Of a stretch of 34,479 nt of DNA, positions 1-6,788 are shown piece after piece. How positions within the stretch are numbered: position 1 is the first letter of the stretch; every line of letters starts with the position of its first letter. The translations under genes and the position numbers were made by a program. Below the pieces are notes generated by a model. That model did no database searches, was not told the origin of the DNA, and worked only from the letters and a program-made list of their open reading frames with translations. Origin of the DNA: a virus; IMG/VR virus record IMGVR_UViG_3300050014_000410, positions 1 to 34,479 of that record. One strand, given 5' to 3'.

Positions 1-72
1 GGGGCCAGCTCAGGGACCAGCTCTGGGACCAGCTCAGGGACCAGCTCTGGGACCAGCTCTGGGGCCAGCTCT
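1..72 (+). repeat. 12-bp coding repeats, left end of the window
   Basis: This is a tandem array of the unit CTC-WGG-GRC-CAG, where W is A or T and R is A or G. It continues the array found at the right end. All 72 bases occur exactly at 34364-34435, after which the two copies part (TAT here, TGG there). Confidence 0.95.
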
Positions 73-215
73 ATTCGTCGATCATTATGGACGATGCGAC
101 CGATCCGTGGCCGCCGCTGATCGACGCACTGGAATCGGGATGCCTGCTGATGGGCATTGACAAGGACGGCGTCGCGCACGTGGTCATGATCGGCAAGGAC
201 GAGGAGGCGCCCTGA
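3..215 (+). CDS. C-terminal part of QL[W/R][G/D] repeat protein (gene continues from 33658)
   Basis: The reading frame that is open at position 3 encodes five full four-residue units of the QLWG/QLRD type, then about 48 non-repeat residues beginning LYSSIIMDDATDPWPPLIDA and ending GKDEEAP at a TGA (213-215). The same repeat code ends the window in the gene that begins at 33658, so this is almost certainly the 3' end of that gene, cut by the contig ends. The stop overlaps the ATG of the next gene (TGATG), as elsewhere in this operon. The unique tail contains two short strands, GCLLMGIDKDG and VAHVVMIGKD, that could form a beta hairpin. The function is unknown. The tail appears unrelated to the repeats and may be a small folded cap domain. 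Confidence 0.8.
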   Translation, partial: GQLRDQLWDQLRDQLWDQLWGQLYSSIIMDDATDPWPPLIDALESGCLLMGIDKDGVAHVVMIGKDEEAP

Positions 216-937
216 TGCCGTCCCGCATCGAGGCCGCCTCGATCCGCACCGCCCTCGAGGAGCAGGTCGCCCGCGAGGCCGCGGCGATCTACGAGTCAAT
301 GAGGGACAAGGGCATCGAGCCCGAGGCCGCCGCCCGGATGACGAACGGCGTCATGGTGTGTGTCGATTACGTCTGCCAGTACAAGGCCGAGTGGTTCATG
401 ACCGTACCGGAGTTCACGACGGCCGACAAGATCGCTTTGCCTCCGACCAACCCGCAGGCGATCAAGGACCTCGTCGAAAAGCAGAAGATCGAGGCCCCCA
501 AGCGCGAGCAGCCGCCGAAGGACCAGGACAAGCGCCCGCTCGACCACCCGTGCCTGGGCTGTCCCGACGACGCCCGGTGCAAGGAACCCTGTCCAGAGTG
601 GAACGTGTACACGAAGAACGGCGGCGAGGCCAAGCCCGCAGCGCCTACAGCTCCGGCGGCGCCGGCCATGTCCCCGAAGGAGATCTACGACTCGAAGCCG
701 AAAGAGCCGGCCGTGCCCGCGGCGACGAAGGCCGCTGCGACGCCGGCTCCGGAGACGGTCACGGAAGAGACCACCTCGATCCCGCGCCTGCAGGTCATCA
801 AGTGCCAGGATTGCGGTGCCGACCTGGAGCGCAAGCCATCGGCGAAGACTCCGGGCAAGAAGATCTTCTACTGCCCGAAGTGCAAGAAGAATAAGAAGCG
901 GGACGGAAGCGGCTTCCCGCCGGCCGGGAAGGTGTGA
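215..937 (+). CDS. Hypothetical protein with two Cys clusters (zinc ribbon at C-terminus)
   Basis: A 240-residue protein of unknown function. The N-terminal 100 residues look helical. A first Cys cluster lies at C113, C116, C122 and C126. An Ala/Pro/Lys-rich linker covers about residues 138-190. A second set, C197-x2-C200 and C220-x2-C223, has the spacing of a zinc ribbon and is followed by a basic KKNKKRD stretch, so nucleic acid binding by the C-terminus is plausible. The start overlaps the stop of the repeat gene (TGATG), and the next gene begins 3 bases after its stop, so it belongs to the same operon. The high GC and strongly GC-biased third positions match the viral core genes. Confidence 0.75.
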   Translation: MPSRIEAASIRTALEEQVAREAAAIYESMRDKGIEPEAAARMTNGVMVCVDYVCQYKAEWFMTVPEFTTADKIALPPTNPQAIKDLVEKQKIEAPKREQPPKDQDKRPLDHPCLGCPDDARCKEPCPEWNVYTKNGGEAKPAAPTAPAAPAMSPKEIYDSKPKEPAVPAATKAAATPAPETVTEETTSIPRLQVIKCQDCGADLERKPSAKTPGKKIFYCPKCKKNKKRDGSGFPPAGKV

Positions 938-940
938 GCG

Positions 941-1126
941 ATGGCCTACATCCGCGACGACTACCGGCCGCTCTGTTTTCATCACAACCCCAGGAAGATC
1001 GACCCGGTGACCGGGCTCGTGGTGCGGCAGGCCTGCACTAATTTCATGAGCACAGACCAACAGGCCCGGTCCTGTCTGAACTGCCCGTTCCGGAACGCCT
1101 CGAGCATGGCGGAGAGCGAGAGCTGA
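941..1126 (+). CDS. Small Cys/His-rich protein
   Basis: A 61-residue protein. Its Cys and His residues (C12, H14-H15, C32, C45, C48) suggest one bound zinc ion. It has no membrane segment and no recognised family. It starts 3 bases after the preceding gene, and its TGA overlaps the ATG of the next (TGATG), so translation is probably coupled. It is one of a series of small metal-binding proteins in this operon. Their roles cannot be named from sequence; modulation of host proteins is a guess. Confidence 0.65.
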   Translation: MAYIRDDYRPLCFHHNPRKIDPVTGLVVRQACTNFMSTDQQARSCLNCPFRNASSMAESES

Positions 1127-1335
1127 TGAAAGTCCCGCTCTCTTTTGCCGATGGTGTCAACAAGACCGAGGTCCAGACGAACATCGACAACATCAACGCG
1201 CAGCTACTCGTGATCAAGCGCGCACTGATCGACAAGCATGGATCTTGGCAAGAGGCAAAGGTGGTCAAGGGTGAGCTCAAGGAGTACAACCGGCTCATCA
1301 AAGAACGCGGCGAATGGCGCCGCTGGTTACAGTGA
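1126..1335 (+). CDS. Small helical hypothetical protein
   Basis: A 69-residue, highly charged protein predicted by eye to be two helices. The pattern of hydrophobic residues in NIDNINAQLLVIKRALIDKH and KVVKGELKEYNRLIKERGEW suggests an antiparallel coiled coil. No Cys, no membrane segment and no known family. It overlaps the stop of the upstream gene by one base and is followed by 16 bases before the next start. Confidence 0.65.
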   Translation: MKVPLSFADGVNKTEVQTNIDNINAQLLVIKRALIDKHGSWQEAKVVKGELKEYNRLIKERGEWRRWLQ

Positions 1336-1351
1336 TTTTAGGAGGTTTTAC

Positions 1352-1834
1352 ATGGCAAAGAAGAAAGTCGAGATGGAGACGCCCAGCGCGGCGAAGGTCA
1401 TGAACGAGAGGCCGTGCGAGAAGTGCCGATATAAAGCTTCGGATAGTTGCGAGGACTGCGGCCCAGAACACAAGAACTTCTACATGGAGGATCCGGCGAT
1501 GCCGCTGCTCAAGAAGGTGCTCGGGCTGGATGACAAGAAAGAGCCGGTCCAAAAAGACCTGGAAGGCAAGATCGTCACGTTCCCGGACCATGAAGAGGAG
1601 ACGGTCAAGTATTTCAAATGCGAGAAAGGGAAGTTCAAGTTCCGCTCGAAGGTGGCCACAATCACTGAGGCATTCATCGAGGGCGAGCTCGACGCCCTGG
1701 TCCAGAAGACGATGAGGCCACTCCCGAAGTTCCTGCCCCTGGAGGAAGGATTTTGGGATGATGGATATGGCGAGATCTACCGCATCGTCCACAAGTTCGC
1801 GCTCAAGACCATCAACGAAATGCATGTGATCTGA
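1352..1834 (+). CDS. Hypothetical protein with N-terminal Cys cluster
   Basis: A 160-residue protein. I chose the ATG at 1352 because a strong AGGAGGT Shine-Dalgarno element lies at 1340-1346, at good spacing; the longer open frame from 1238 overlaps the upstream gene and lacks such a site. Near the N-terminus, residues 22-37 hold C-x2-C and C-x2-C pairs (CEKC, CEDC), a likely zinc site. The rest is an acidic, mixed alpha/beta sequence without a recognised motif. Just after it the base composition falls sharply, where the AT-rich endonuclease cassette begins. The function is unknown. Confidence 0.75.
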   Translation: MAKKKVEMETPSAAKVMNERPCEKCRYKASDSCEDCGPEHKNFYMEDPAMPLLKKVLGLDDKKEPVQKDLEGKIVTFPDHEEETVKYFKCEKGKFKFRSKVATITEAFIEGELDALVQKTMRPLPKFLPLEEGFWDDGYGEIYRIVHKFALKTINEMHVI

Positions 1835-1855
1835 GCAGGGGAGGAGGGATACACA

Positions 1856-1999
1856 TTGGTGGGAAAGTCATTATTTACAGAGCAAATGCTAGGCAGGTCT
1901 GAGAATGCCGTACAGGGAGCGGGACGCGTTCCAATAATGAATATGTATATATTCTTCGATTGCATTACGATAGATATGCGAGTGTGCTTATATGTCTAA
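1856..1999 (+). CDS. Possible small ORF with TTG start, perhaps a truncated gene
   Basis: A TTG at 1856 stands 8 bases after the strong GGAGGAGGG element at 1839-1848 and opens a frame of 47 codons that begins LVGKSLFTEQMLGRSENAVQ. The first 27 codons are GC-rich like the viral genes. The rest is AT-rich and reads into the promoter region of the following cassette. This pattern would fit a viral gene cut by insertion of the cassette, with a chance extension. It may instead be noise. There is no similarity to a known family. Confidence 0.25.
   Translation: MVGKSLFTEQMLGRSENAVQGAGRVPIMNMYIFFDCITIDMRVCLYV
1935..1991 (+). promoter_or_regulatory. Putative archaeal promoter of the DUF2080-like/HNH cassette
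   Basis: An AT-rich segment contains a TATA-like stretch, ATATGTATATATTC, near 1940-1953. It lies about 40-50 bases before the ATG at 1992 and would place transcription start some 15-25 bases upstream of that codon. No B-recognition element is certain. Confidence 0.4.
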
Positions 2000-2141
2000 A
2001 ACTACAATCGTAAGTGAAATTGAGAACGTCGTGATCAAGAAGGTAGGCAAGGGTGCAGGAGGTGCTTATGGCCTTGCTACCTGTCCTAAAGCATGGATCG
2101 GAAAGACTGTTTACGTAGTTCTTAAGGTGGAAGAAAAATGA
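1992..2141 (+). CDS. DUF2080-like putative transposon-encoded protein
   Basis: A 49-residue protein whose C-terminal half reads AYGLATCPKAWIGKTVYVVL. This closely fits the archaeal DUF2080 pattern of a small beta-rich domain ending in [P]-K-x-[WY]-[IL]-G-K-x-V-x-V. Family members in methanogens and other Euryarchaeota often lie beside transposases and are thought to be accessory, possibly AbrB/SpoVT-like DNA-binding proteins. Here the partner is an HNH-AP2 endonuclease, whose ATG at 2138 overlaps this gene's TGA (ATGA), so the two are translated together. The codon use is AT-rich, unlike the flanking genes. The assignment rests on the motif only. Confidence 0.65.
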   Translation: MSKTTIVSEIENVVIKKVGKGAGGAYGLATCPKAWIGKTVYVVLKVEEK

Positions 2142-2662
2142 AAGAAATCCCTTTATCTCAGGGGTATTTTGCCATCGTCGATGATGATGACTACCCTTAT
2201 CTCTCTAAATATTCTTGGTTTGCGTATGTTAAGGAATATGGAGTTTACGCCATCCGCAATTACAAAGACAAAGATGGGAGACATACAACCATACGGATGC
2301 ATCGAGAAGTTGCTCGTACACCAAAAGGGTTGTGCACAGATCATCGAAATAGGAATACGCTAGACAATCGAAAAGAGAATCTTAGGATTGCCACGAAACA
2401 ACAGAATGGCCGGAACCGTTCTAAAATAAAAGTCACTCAATCCAGATATAAAGGAGTGTCACTTCAAGAATGTAATAAAAGATGGCTGGCTTCAATTTCA
2501 ATAATGAAAAAACGCATCTCAATCGGATGGTATGATTCAGAGATCGAAGCTGCAAAAGCCTATGATGCAAAAGCAAAGGAATTGTTTGGAGAGTGGGCTA
2601 GACCTAACTTCCCGGACGCCATCACCGGAGCGGACGCCATCACCACGGAGGCGCGCCCATGA
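2138..2662 (+). CDS. HNH endonuclease with AP2 DNA-binding domain (homing type)
   Basis: A 174-residue protein. An HNH-type ββα-metal motif is visible: MHRE (H55), then TDHRNRNTLDNRKENLR with D68-H69 and the final Asn near residue 81. An AP2-like domain follows at about residues 102-157 (SRYKGVSL, ISIGWYDSEIEAAKAYDAKA, ELFGEWARPNF). HNH-AP2 proteins are free-standing homing endonucleases in phages and mobile introns: HNH cuts the DNA and AP2 binds the target. The gene is clearly AT-richer than its neighbours, is coupled to the DUF2080-like gene, and has a paralogue at 32688. The last residues (DAITGADAITTEARP) return to GC-rich composition and hold a repeated hexapeptide, so the 3' end may have been made from invaded viral sequence. 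Confidence 0.9.
   Translation: MKEIPLSQGYFAIVDDDDYPYLSKYSWFAYVKEYGVYAIRNYKDKDGRHTTIRMHREVARTPKGLCTDHRNRNTLDNRKENLRIATKQQNGRNRSKIKVTQSRYKGVSLQECNKRWLASISIMKKRISIGWYDSEIEAAKAYDAKAKELFGEWARPNFPDAITGADAITTEARP
2614..2644 (+). repeat. Short direct repeat at the 3' edge of the HNH cassette
   Basis: GGACGCCATCACC occurs at 2614-2626 and again at 2632-2644, an 18-bp period in frame with the end of the endonuclease gene. It sits where composition changes from AT-rich to GC-rich and may be a scar of insertion or slippage. Confidence 0.6.
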
Positions 2663-2811
2663 GCCCCTACCGAGAGCATGACTATGGCCCACAGGGGACC
2701 GAGGAATCGAAGGACGGGGCAGGGCTCCCGTTGGGCGAGCTCCTGATCTCGGGAGGTATCATCCTCGCCATCATCGTCTCGGTTGCGCTGTTCTTGTGGG
2801 GGTCGCCCTGA
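2659..2811 (+). CDS. Small one-pass membrane protein
   Basis: A 50-residue protein. The first 28 residues are polar and charged. Residues about 29-47 (LISGGIILAIIVSVALFLW) form one clear transmembrane helix near the C-terminus. The ATG overlaps the stop of the endonuclease gene (ATGA), and the TGA overlaps the start of the next gene (TGATG). No family is recognised. A holin, antiholin or host membrane modifier are possible roles, without direct support. Confidence 0.65.
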   Translation: MSPYREHDYGPQGTEESKDGAGLPLGELLISGGIILAIIVSVALFLWGSP

Positions 2812-3203
2812 TGGTCAAGACCACCGAGACGCCCTACGCCGAGGCGAAGAGCAACAAGCTCTACCTGCCGCCGATCGACGAGGTCACCGGCGCCGTCATC
2901 CGGGACTACTATGATGGAGTGCTCCACTTCCCTGCGGGTTACACAGGGACACAGAGGGTCAAATGGGTCGAGCAGGAAGATGATTTCTGGAAGCCATGGT
3001 CAGCCACTCCGAAGGAATTGGTATGGCGCCCGAGAAGGGCAAAGGCAAGGGAGTTGACACCACCCCCGTCCGTTACCAGTGGAGAGCCTAGAGAGAGAGA
3101 TAGAGGAGTTTCCTATTATAGTAATAGTAAACCTAATAGTCTAATAGGAAACTCTTCCGAGAAAGAAATTTCTCTTCGAAATGAAACGAAGGGGTTGTCC
3201 TGA
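2811..3203 (+). CDS. Hypothetical protein with AT-rich 3' segment
   Basis: A 130-residue protein, taken from the ATG at 2811 that overlaps the upstream TGA. Residues 1-85 are GC-rich and look like a compact domain (NKLYLPPIDEVTGAVIRDYY, then a Trp-rich stretch WVEQEDDFWKPWS). From about residue 90 the code becomes AT-rich and low in complexity (SYYSNSKPNS), and the DNA there carries inverted repeats. The tail may be read-through into a former regulatory region upstream of the ribbon-helix-helix gene at 3203. The function is unknown. Confidence 0.6.
   Translation: MVKTTETPYAEAKSNKLYLPPIDEVTGAVIRDYYDGVLHFPAGYTGTQRVKWVEQEDDFWKPWSATPKELVWRPRRAKARELTPPPSVTSGEPRERDRGVSYYSNSKPNSLIGNSSEKEISLRNETKGLS
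3106..3154. repeat. 13-bp perfect inverted repeat inside the 3' end of a gene
   Basis: GAGTTTCCTATTA at 3106-3118 is matched by its exact reverse complement TAATAGGAAACTC at 3142-3154, with a 23-base AT-rich spacer. It lies about 50 bases before the ATG of a putative ribbon-helix-helix regulator at 3203, so it could be its operator or an RNA hairpin that limits read-through. Confidence 0.7.
3159..3174 (+). other. Small hairpin with GAAA loop
   Basis: GAGAAA-GAAA-TTTCTC forms a 6-bp stem closed by a GNRA-type tetraloop, directly after the longer inverted repeat and about 30 bases before the next start codon. It may act in the RNA, for example as an attenuator or to set ribosome access. Confidence 0.4.
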
Positions 3204-3679
3204 TGGGACGACCCCGGAAGGGGATCGGCGTCGGCAAGGGCAAGTCCATCTGGTTTTCGCCCGAGGCCTTGGAGATCATCGAACGCGGTGGCTACCAGTC
3301 CAACCTGAGCGCGTTCATCGACGCCCTGGTCAAGTCGACCTCGGACGATTCGCCGGAGATCCTCAAGATCAAGATCATGGACCTGAGCAAGAAGTATGCC
3401 AAGGCCCAGGAACTAACCAACACCATCCACACAGAACTGCTCACGCTGCAGGCACGCTTGAATCTCTACAAGGCCAAGGGCGACACGGTCGGCGCCGCCA
3501 GGAACGAGGTCCTCGCGAAGTATTGGGAGATCGTCAGCAAGGACCGTCTCAAGGGAGATTGGGTTTTCGACGGCTGGCTCACCGGCCCGGCGAACGTCCA
3601 CTACATCAAGGAGGCAGGCTTCACCGACGCCAGGGACGCCCTGGCCTGGTGCAAGGCGCAGGAGAGGCGAGCCCCATGA
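3203..3679 (+). CDS. Putative ribbon-helix-helix DNA-binding protein
   Basis: A 158-residue protein. The N-terminus MGRPRKG, then a strand (KSIWFS), then PEALEIIERG and NLSAFIDALVKS, matches the ribbon-helix-helix layout: strand, helix A, turn, helix B. A helical stretch, about residues 58-100, may form a coiled coil for oligomerisation. The C-terminal 50 residues (GDWVFDGWLTGP and beyond) are of unknown type. The ATG overlaps the upstream TGA. The inverted repeat at 3106-3154 is a reasonable candidate operator for autoregulation. The family call is by pattern only. Confidence 0.6.
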   Translation: MGRPRKGIGVGKGKSIWFSPEALEIIERGGYQSNLSAFIDALVKSTSDDSPEILKIKIMDLSKKYAKAQELTNTIHTELLTLQARLNLYKAKGDTVGAARNEVLAKYWEIVSKDRLKGDWVFDGWLTGPANVHYIKEAGFTDARDALAWCKAQERRAP

Positions 3680-5091
3680 TCGCGTTCTCCGTGGCCGCCT
3701 TCCCCAACCCCTCTCCATTTTTGTCATCCAGTCCAATCTCAGGAGGCCTTAACATCGAATCAGATTCACAGGAAAATTCATATGAAAATGAAGAGTCATT
3801 GATCGCCCAAGTCTACCGCCATGTCCGGAAGTGCGGCAAGCAGGGCTGCACAATGCAGCAGGTCGTCTTCGCCTTGAAGCAGTCCGGCGACTACATCAGG
3901 CAATCCCTCGAGGACCTGCTCGACGACAAGAAGGTATGGAAGTACCATGAGAAGCTGGCCGACTGGTACACCACCGTCGAACCGAATGAGGCGCCAAAGG
4001 AGCGCGGGCCAGATCCACGGTTCAGGTCGAAGCAACTCTCGGATATGGGCGATGCTCCGAAGTTCTCACGCGACAATGATTCAGAGGCTGAGTGCCCATT
4101 CTGTGAATATGTTGCTAGAGGTAAGGCACCATATGCCGTTCGTGTACGGATCTCCAAACATCTGCAGACGAATCACAACATGAGTCAGGAGGAGGCGCGA
4201 AAGAAGCTGATTGAGATTGGTATAATCATCGAGGGCTCCGATGAGGTCAAGGCCGCGGAGGACTTCGAGAACCTGAACAAGCCAGTCGCCGAGGCCCCGG
4301 CGCCGGTGGCCGAAGTTGTCCAAGAGTTGCCCAAGAAGACCAAGAAGAATAAACCCTTGATCGAGTGCACCAACTGCCACAAGATGGTCAAGGGCCTCAA
4401 GAGGCACCTGCAGATGAGCAACTGCGGTAATGTCCGCCCGGTCGCCGAGCAAGAGGTCAAGGAGGTCCTGCAGCCGAACGGCGAGGCGAAGATGACCCCG
4501 CTCTCAACGCTCAACCAGGCGAAGCGGAACGAGGTGGTGCTTGAAGGTTTGATGCCTTTCGTGTGCATTGGATCGATGGCATTGGCCGAAACGATCGCCA
4601 TTCCTCTCGAGGACGTCAATGCAGCTCTGTCATCTCTTGAGAAGATGGGGCTCGCGCACATCCATCCGGACTCAAGCGGCGACCTGTGGGCATCAGGCCC
4701 AGCGAGAGACCTGTCCCAAGCTTTGGACAAGATGGGCGGTGCGATCGAATGCCCGGACCACGTCGGCGACCCGACGCTGCTGATCACGAGCTACAGCATC
4801 ACCGAGGAGACCATGTCAGCGGCGGAGGCGGCGACGGAGGAGCAGGTCACAAAGACCCCTCGCCATATTCGTCATGCCGAGATCTCGTATGCCTTAGAGG
4901 GGGCGCAGTATCGAGAGGATGCCGCGCTCGCGAGCATCAACACGTTCTGGGGCACGATCGACGACGCCCGGAGGGAATCGCTGTGGAACGACACGGCCCG
5001 GCGCATACTCAGGGACCATGCCACAGCATCCCGTGAAAGGTCTGAGTACGAAGTGATCCTTGGGCGCATGAACGCCGAGGGGGTGCTCTGA
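3676..5091 (+). CDS. Multi-domain zinc-finger and winged-helix protein
   Basis: A 471-residue protein from the ATG at 3676, which overlaps the upstream TGA (ATGA); the frame is open far upstream without a gene-like sequence. Domains by eye: winged helix at about 40-102; a classical C2H2 finger C140-x2-C143-x18-H162-x4-H167; an Ala/Pro/Lys linker at 200-228; a second finger C231-x2-C234-x9-H244-x5-C250; a second winged-helix-like segment at about 278-345; and a C-terminal helical domain of some 90 residues (from MSAAEAATEE). Such a chain of DNA-binding modules suggests a regulator or a replication initiator, but no enzyme motif is present. It lies directly before the ParB-like gene (TGATG overlap), which suggests joint action on DNA. 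Confidence 0.7.
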   Translation: MIAFSVAAFPNPSPFLSSSPISGGLNIESDSQENSYENEESLIAQVYRHVRKCGKQGCTMQQVVFALKQSGDYIRQSLEDLLDDKKVWKYHEKLADWYTTVEPNEAPKERGPDPRFRSKQLSDMGDAPKFSRDNDSEAECPFCEYVARGKAPYAVRVRISKHLQTNHNMSQEEARKKLIEIGIIIEGSDEVKAAEDFENLNKPVAEAPAPVAEVVQELPKKTKKNKPLIECTNCHKMVKGLKRHLQMSNCGNVRPVAEQEVKEVLQPNGEAKMTPLSTLNQAKRNEVVLEGLMPFVCIGSMALAETIAIPLEDVNAALSSLEKMGLAHIHPDSSGDLWASGPARDLSQALDKMGGAIECPDHVGDPTLLITSYSITEETMSAAEAATEEQVTKTPRHIRHAEISYALEGAQYREDAALASINTFWGTIDDARRESLWNDTARRILRDHATASRERSEYEVILGRMNAEGVL

Positions 5092-6587
5092 TGTCCAAGC
5101 TCCTCATGCACACCGTCGTCGGGAAAGACGTCAAGACAGAGAAGGACGCCCGCGCCCGGTTCTGGGACGCGATGAGCAAGGGCCGGACCTACAAGCAGGC
5201 GCAGGACCAGATCATGATCGTCCCACCGGTCATCCAAGAACAGAAGGGATGGGAGATCACCTATACCTACGACGAACCAGCCACCGGGCCTTTGGTACAA
5301 TCGGAGGAAGAGGTCGTGGCAATGCCGGCGCCGGCCGCCCTTGAGCCCGCCCCCGTCTTCCAGAACGGCCGCGACTTCGAGCTAATCGACAAGGAGCAGC
5401 CTGTCCCGGTCGAGGACGTGCTCATAACGAAGTTCAACCCACGGAAGCATTTCGACAACGACAAGATAGCGGCGCTCGCGGCAGACATCGAGGCGAACGG
5501 ATTGATCAACGGAATAACCGTCCGCCCGAAAGGGAAGTACAAGTACGAGCTCGTCGCCGGCGAGCGGAGATTGAGGGCGTTCCGACTGCTCGGAAGGAAG
5601 ACGATCCCGGCGAAGGTGAGAGACCTAACGGACGAACAAGTGCTCAATATAATGTTGAGCGAGAACCTGCACCGAGTGGACTTAAACGCAATCGAAGAAG
5701 CCAACCACCTCAAGAGAGTTCTCGGCATCGGAAACATCACGCAAGCGGCACTGGCTGAACGCATTGGGAAGAGCCACAATTGGGTCAGTGAACGTCTGAG
5801 ATTGGCCGACGCGCCGGCGGTAATCCAAGACATGATAGTCTGCCGGCAGACTTTTATCACGTCGGCGATCGAGATTCTAGGGTGGCAACAGAGCGTTCTT
5901 TTCGATGAGATAGTTAAGCAGATCAAAGCCGAATTGGTCGAGGGTGAAGAGCTTTCCCGTGCTCGCGTCCGTGAGATCATAAAAGAAGTGACGGAACCCG
6001 GACTCCCGTTCGAGGCCGAAGGTGTCCCGGAACCGGTCGAGGCCGACCCCGAGCCAGTCGCCGCCCCGGACGACGCTTGCCCCGACTGTGTCATCGGCTA
6101 CGACTGCCCCAACCCGCTGAAGCTCGATCGGGCGGAAGTGCCGGAACCGGACGGGCTCACCGATGCCGAGCGGAAACTGCTCGAGTTGGACCCGGAACCG
6201 GCCGCCGAACCCGTGACACAGCCTGCCACTCCAGGAAGCGGCCCTGAGGTCGAAGTGGGCGAGCGCCACCGGGCAGCCTCCGCCTACGCCAAGCAGGTCG
6301 CCGAGCACGAGGCCTCGGTCCAGCCCGAGGAATGGAAACAAGCCCACGAGCGCAAAGACCTATCCCATCCTATGATCAGCTGCAACTGCAGGGATTCGAG
6401 CTGGTCCTCCTCCGGCGATGAAGTGCACGACGTAGTGAGAATGGCTGAGCACATCTTCGAGAAGATGCGCGGCGGCGTCTCGCCGAAGTGCCATGAGAAG
6501 GCAGCCCACAAGCTCGCCAAGGCCATGTACGACTCGCCCCAGGTGATGTATTGCCTGGAGGAGATGTTCTCCAAGGAGGAGCTCTGA
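5091..6587 (+). CDS. ParB-like nuclease/CTPase-fold DNA-binding protein
   Basis: A 498-residue protein. The core at about residues 104-300 is a ParB/Spo0J-type domain: NPRKHFDNDKIAALAADIEA, the nucleotide-binding box AGERRLRA (156-163), the ENLHRVDLNAIEEA box (191-204), and a helix-turn-helix TQAALAERIGKSHNWVSERL (217-236). ParB proteins bind CTP, clamp on DNA and act in segregation or transcription. No ParA ATPase is visible nearby, so a role in viral DNA organisation, replication or late transcription is more likely than partition. Extras: a 100-residue N-terminal domain, an acidic Pro-rich stretch at 300-400 with a C-x2-C pair, and a C-terminal part with CNC and scattered His/Cys. The size is well above the usual 250-350 residues. 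Confidence 0.85.
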   Translation: MSKLLMHTVVGKDVKTEKDARARFWDAMSKGRTYKQAQDQIMIVPPVIQEQKGWEITYTYDEPATGPLVQSEEEVVAMPAPAALEPAPVFQNGRDFELIDKEQPVPVEDVLITKFNPRKHFDNDKIAALAADIEANGLINGITVRPKGKYKYELVAGERRLRAFRLLGRKTIPAKVRDLTDEQVLNIMLSENLHRVDLNAIEEANHLKRVLGIGNITQAALAERIGKSHNWVSERLRLADAPAVIQDMIVCRQTFITSAIEILGWQQSVLFDEIVKQIKAELVEGEELSRARVREIIKEVTEPGLPFEAEGVPEPVEADPEPVAAPDDACPDCVIGYDCPNPLKLDRAEVPEPDGLTDAERKLLELDPEPAAEPVTQPATPGSGPEVEVGERHRAASAYAKQVAEHEASVQPEEWKQAHERKDLSHPMISCNCRDSSWSSSGDEVHDVVRMAEHIFEKMRGGVSPKCHEKAAHKLAKAMYDSPQVMYCLEEMFSKEEL

Positions 6588-6787
6588 TGTCTATCGTCTG
6601 CGGGGAATGTCGCAGCGAGCGCGTCAACGTCACGAAGAACGGCAAGGTCAAGTGCCCGGCCTGCCTCGGCACCGGCAAGATTCTCTATGAGCTGAGGGAC
6701 AATTGCTATTCGCAGGACTGCCCGGATTGTGCTGGGTCTGGGAAAGTGGCCTTCAAGAATTTCGTGGCCATCACTGGACGTGACTGA
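6587..6787 (+). CDS. DnaJ-type zinc-finger small protein
   Basis: A 66-residue protein whose Cys pairs CGEC, CPACLGTGK and CPDCAGSGK follow the CxxCxGxG signature of the DnaJ central zinc domain. Two such half-sites suggest one or two bound zinc ions. There is no J domain, so it is not a cochaperone in the usual sense. Free-standing CxxCxGxG proteins occur in phages and archaea with unclear roles. I chose the ATG at 6587 that overlaps the ParB-like stop (TGATG). Confidence 0.75.
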   Translation: MSIVCGECRSERVNVTKNGKVKCPACLGTGKILYELRDNCYSQDCPDCAGSGKVAFKNFVAITGRD

Positions 6788-6788
6788 G

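Noticed and set aside
3181-3675. N-terminal extension of the zinc-finger protein frame
   Set aside because: The stretch overlaps the ribbon-helix-helix gene in another frame and reads as Arg/Gln/Gly-rich noise; the ATG at 3676 has the ATGA overlap typical here.
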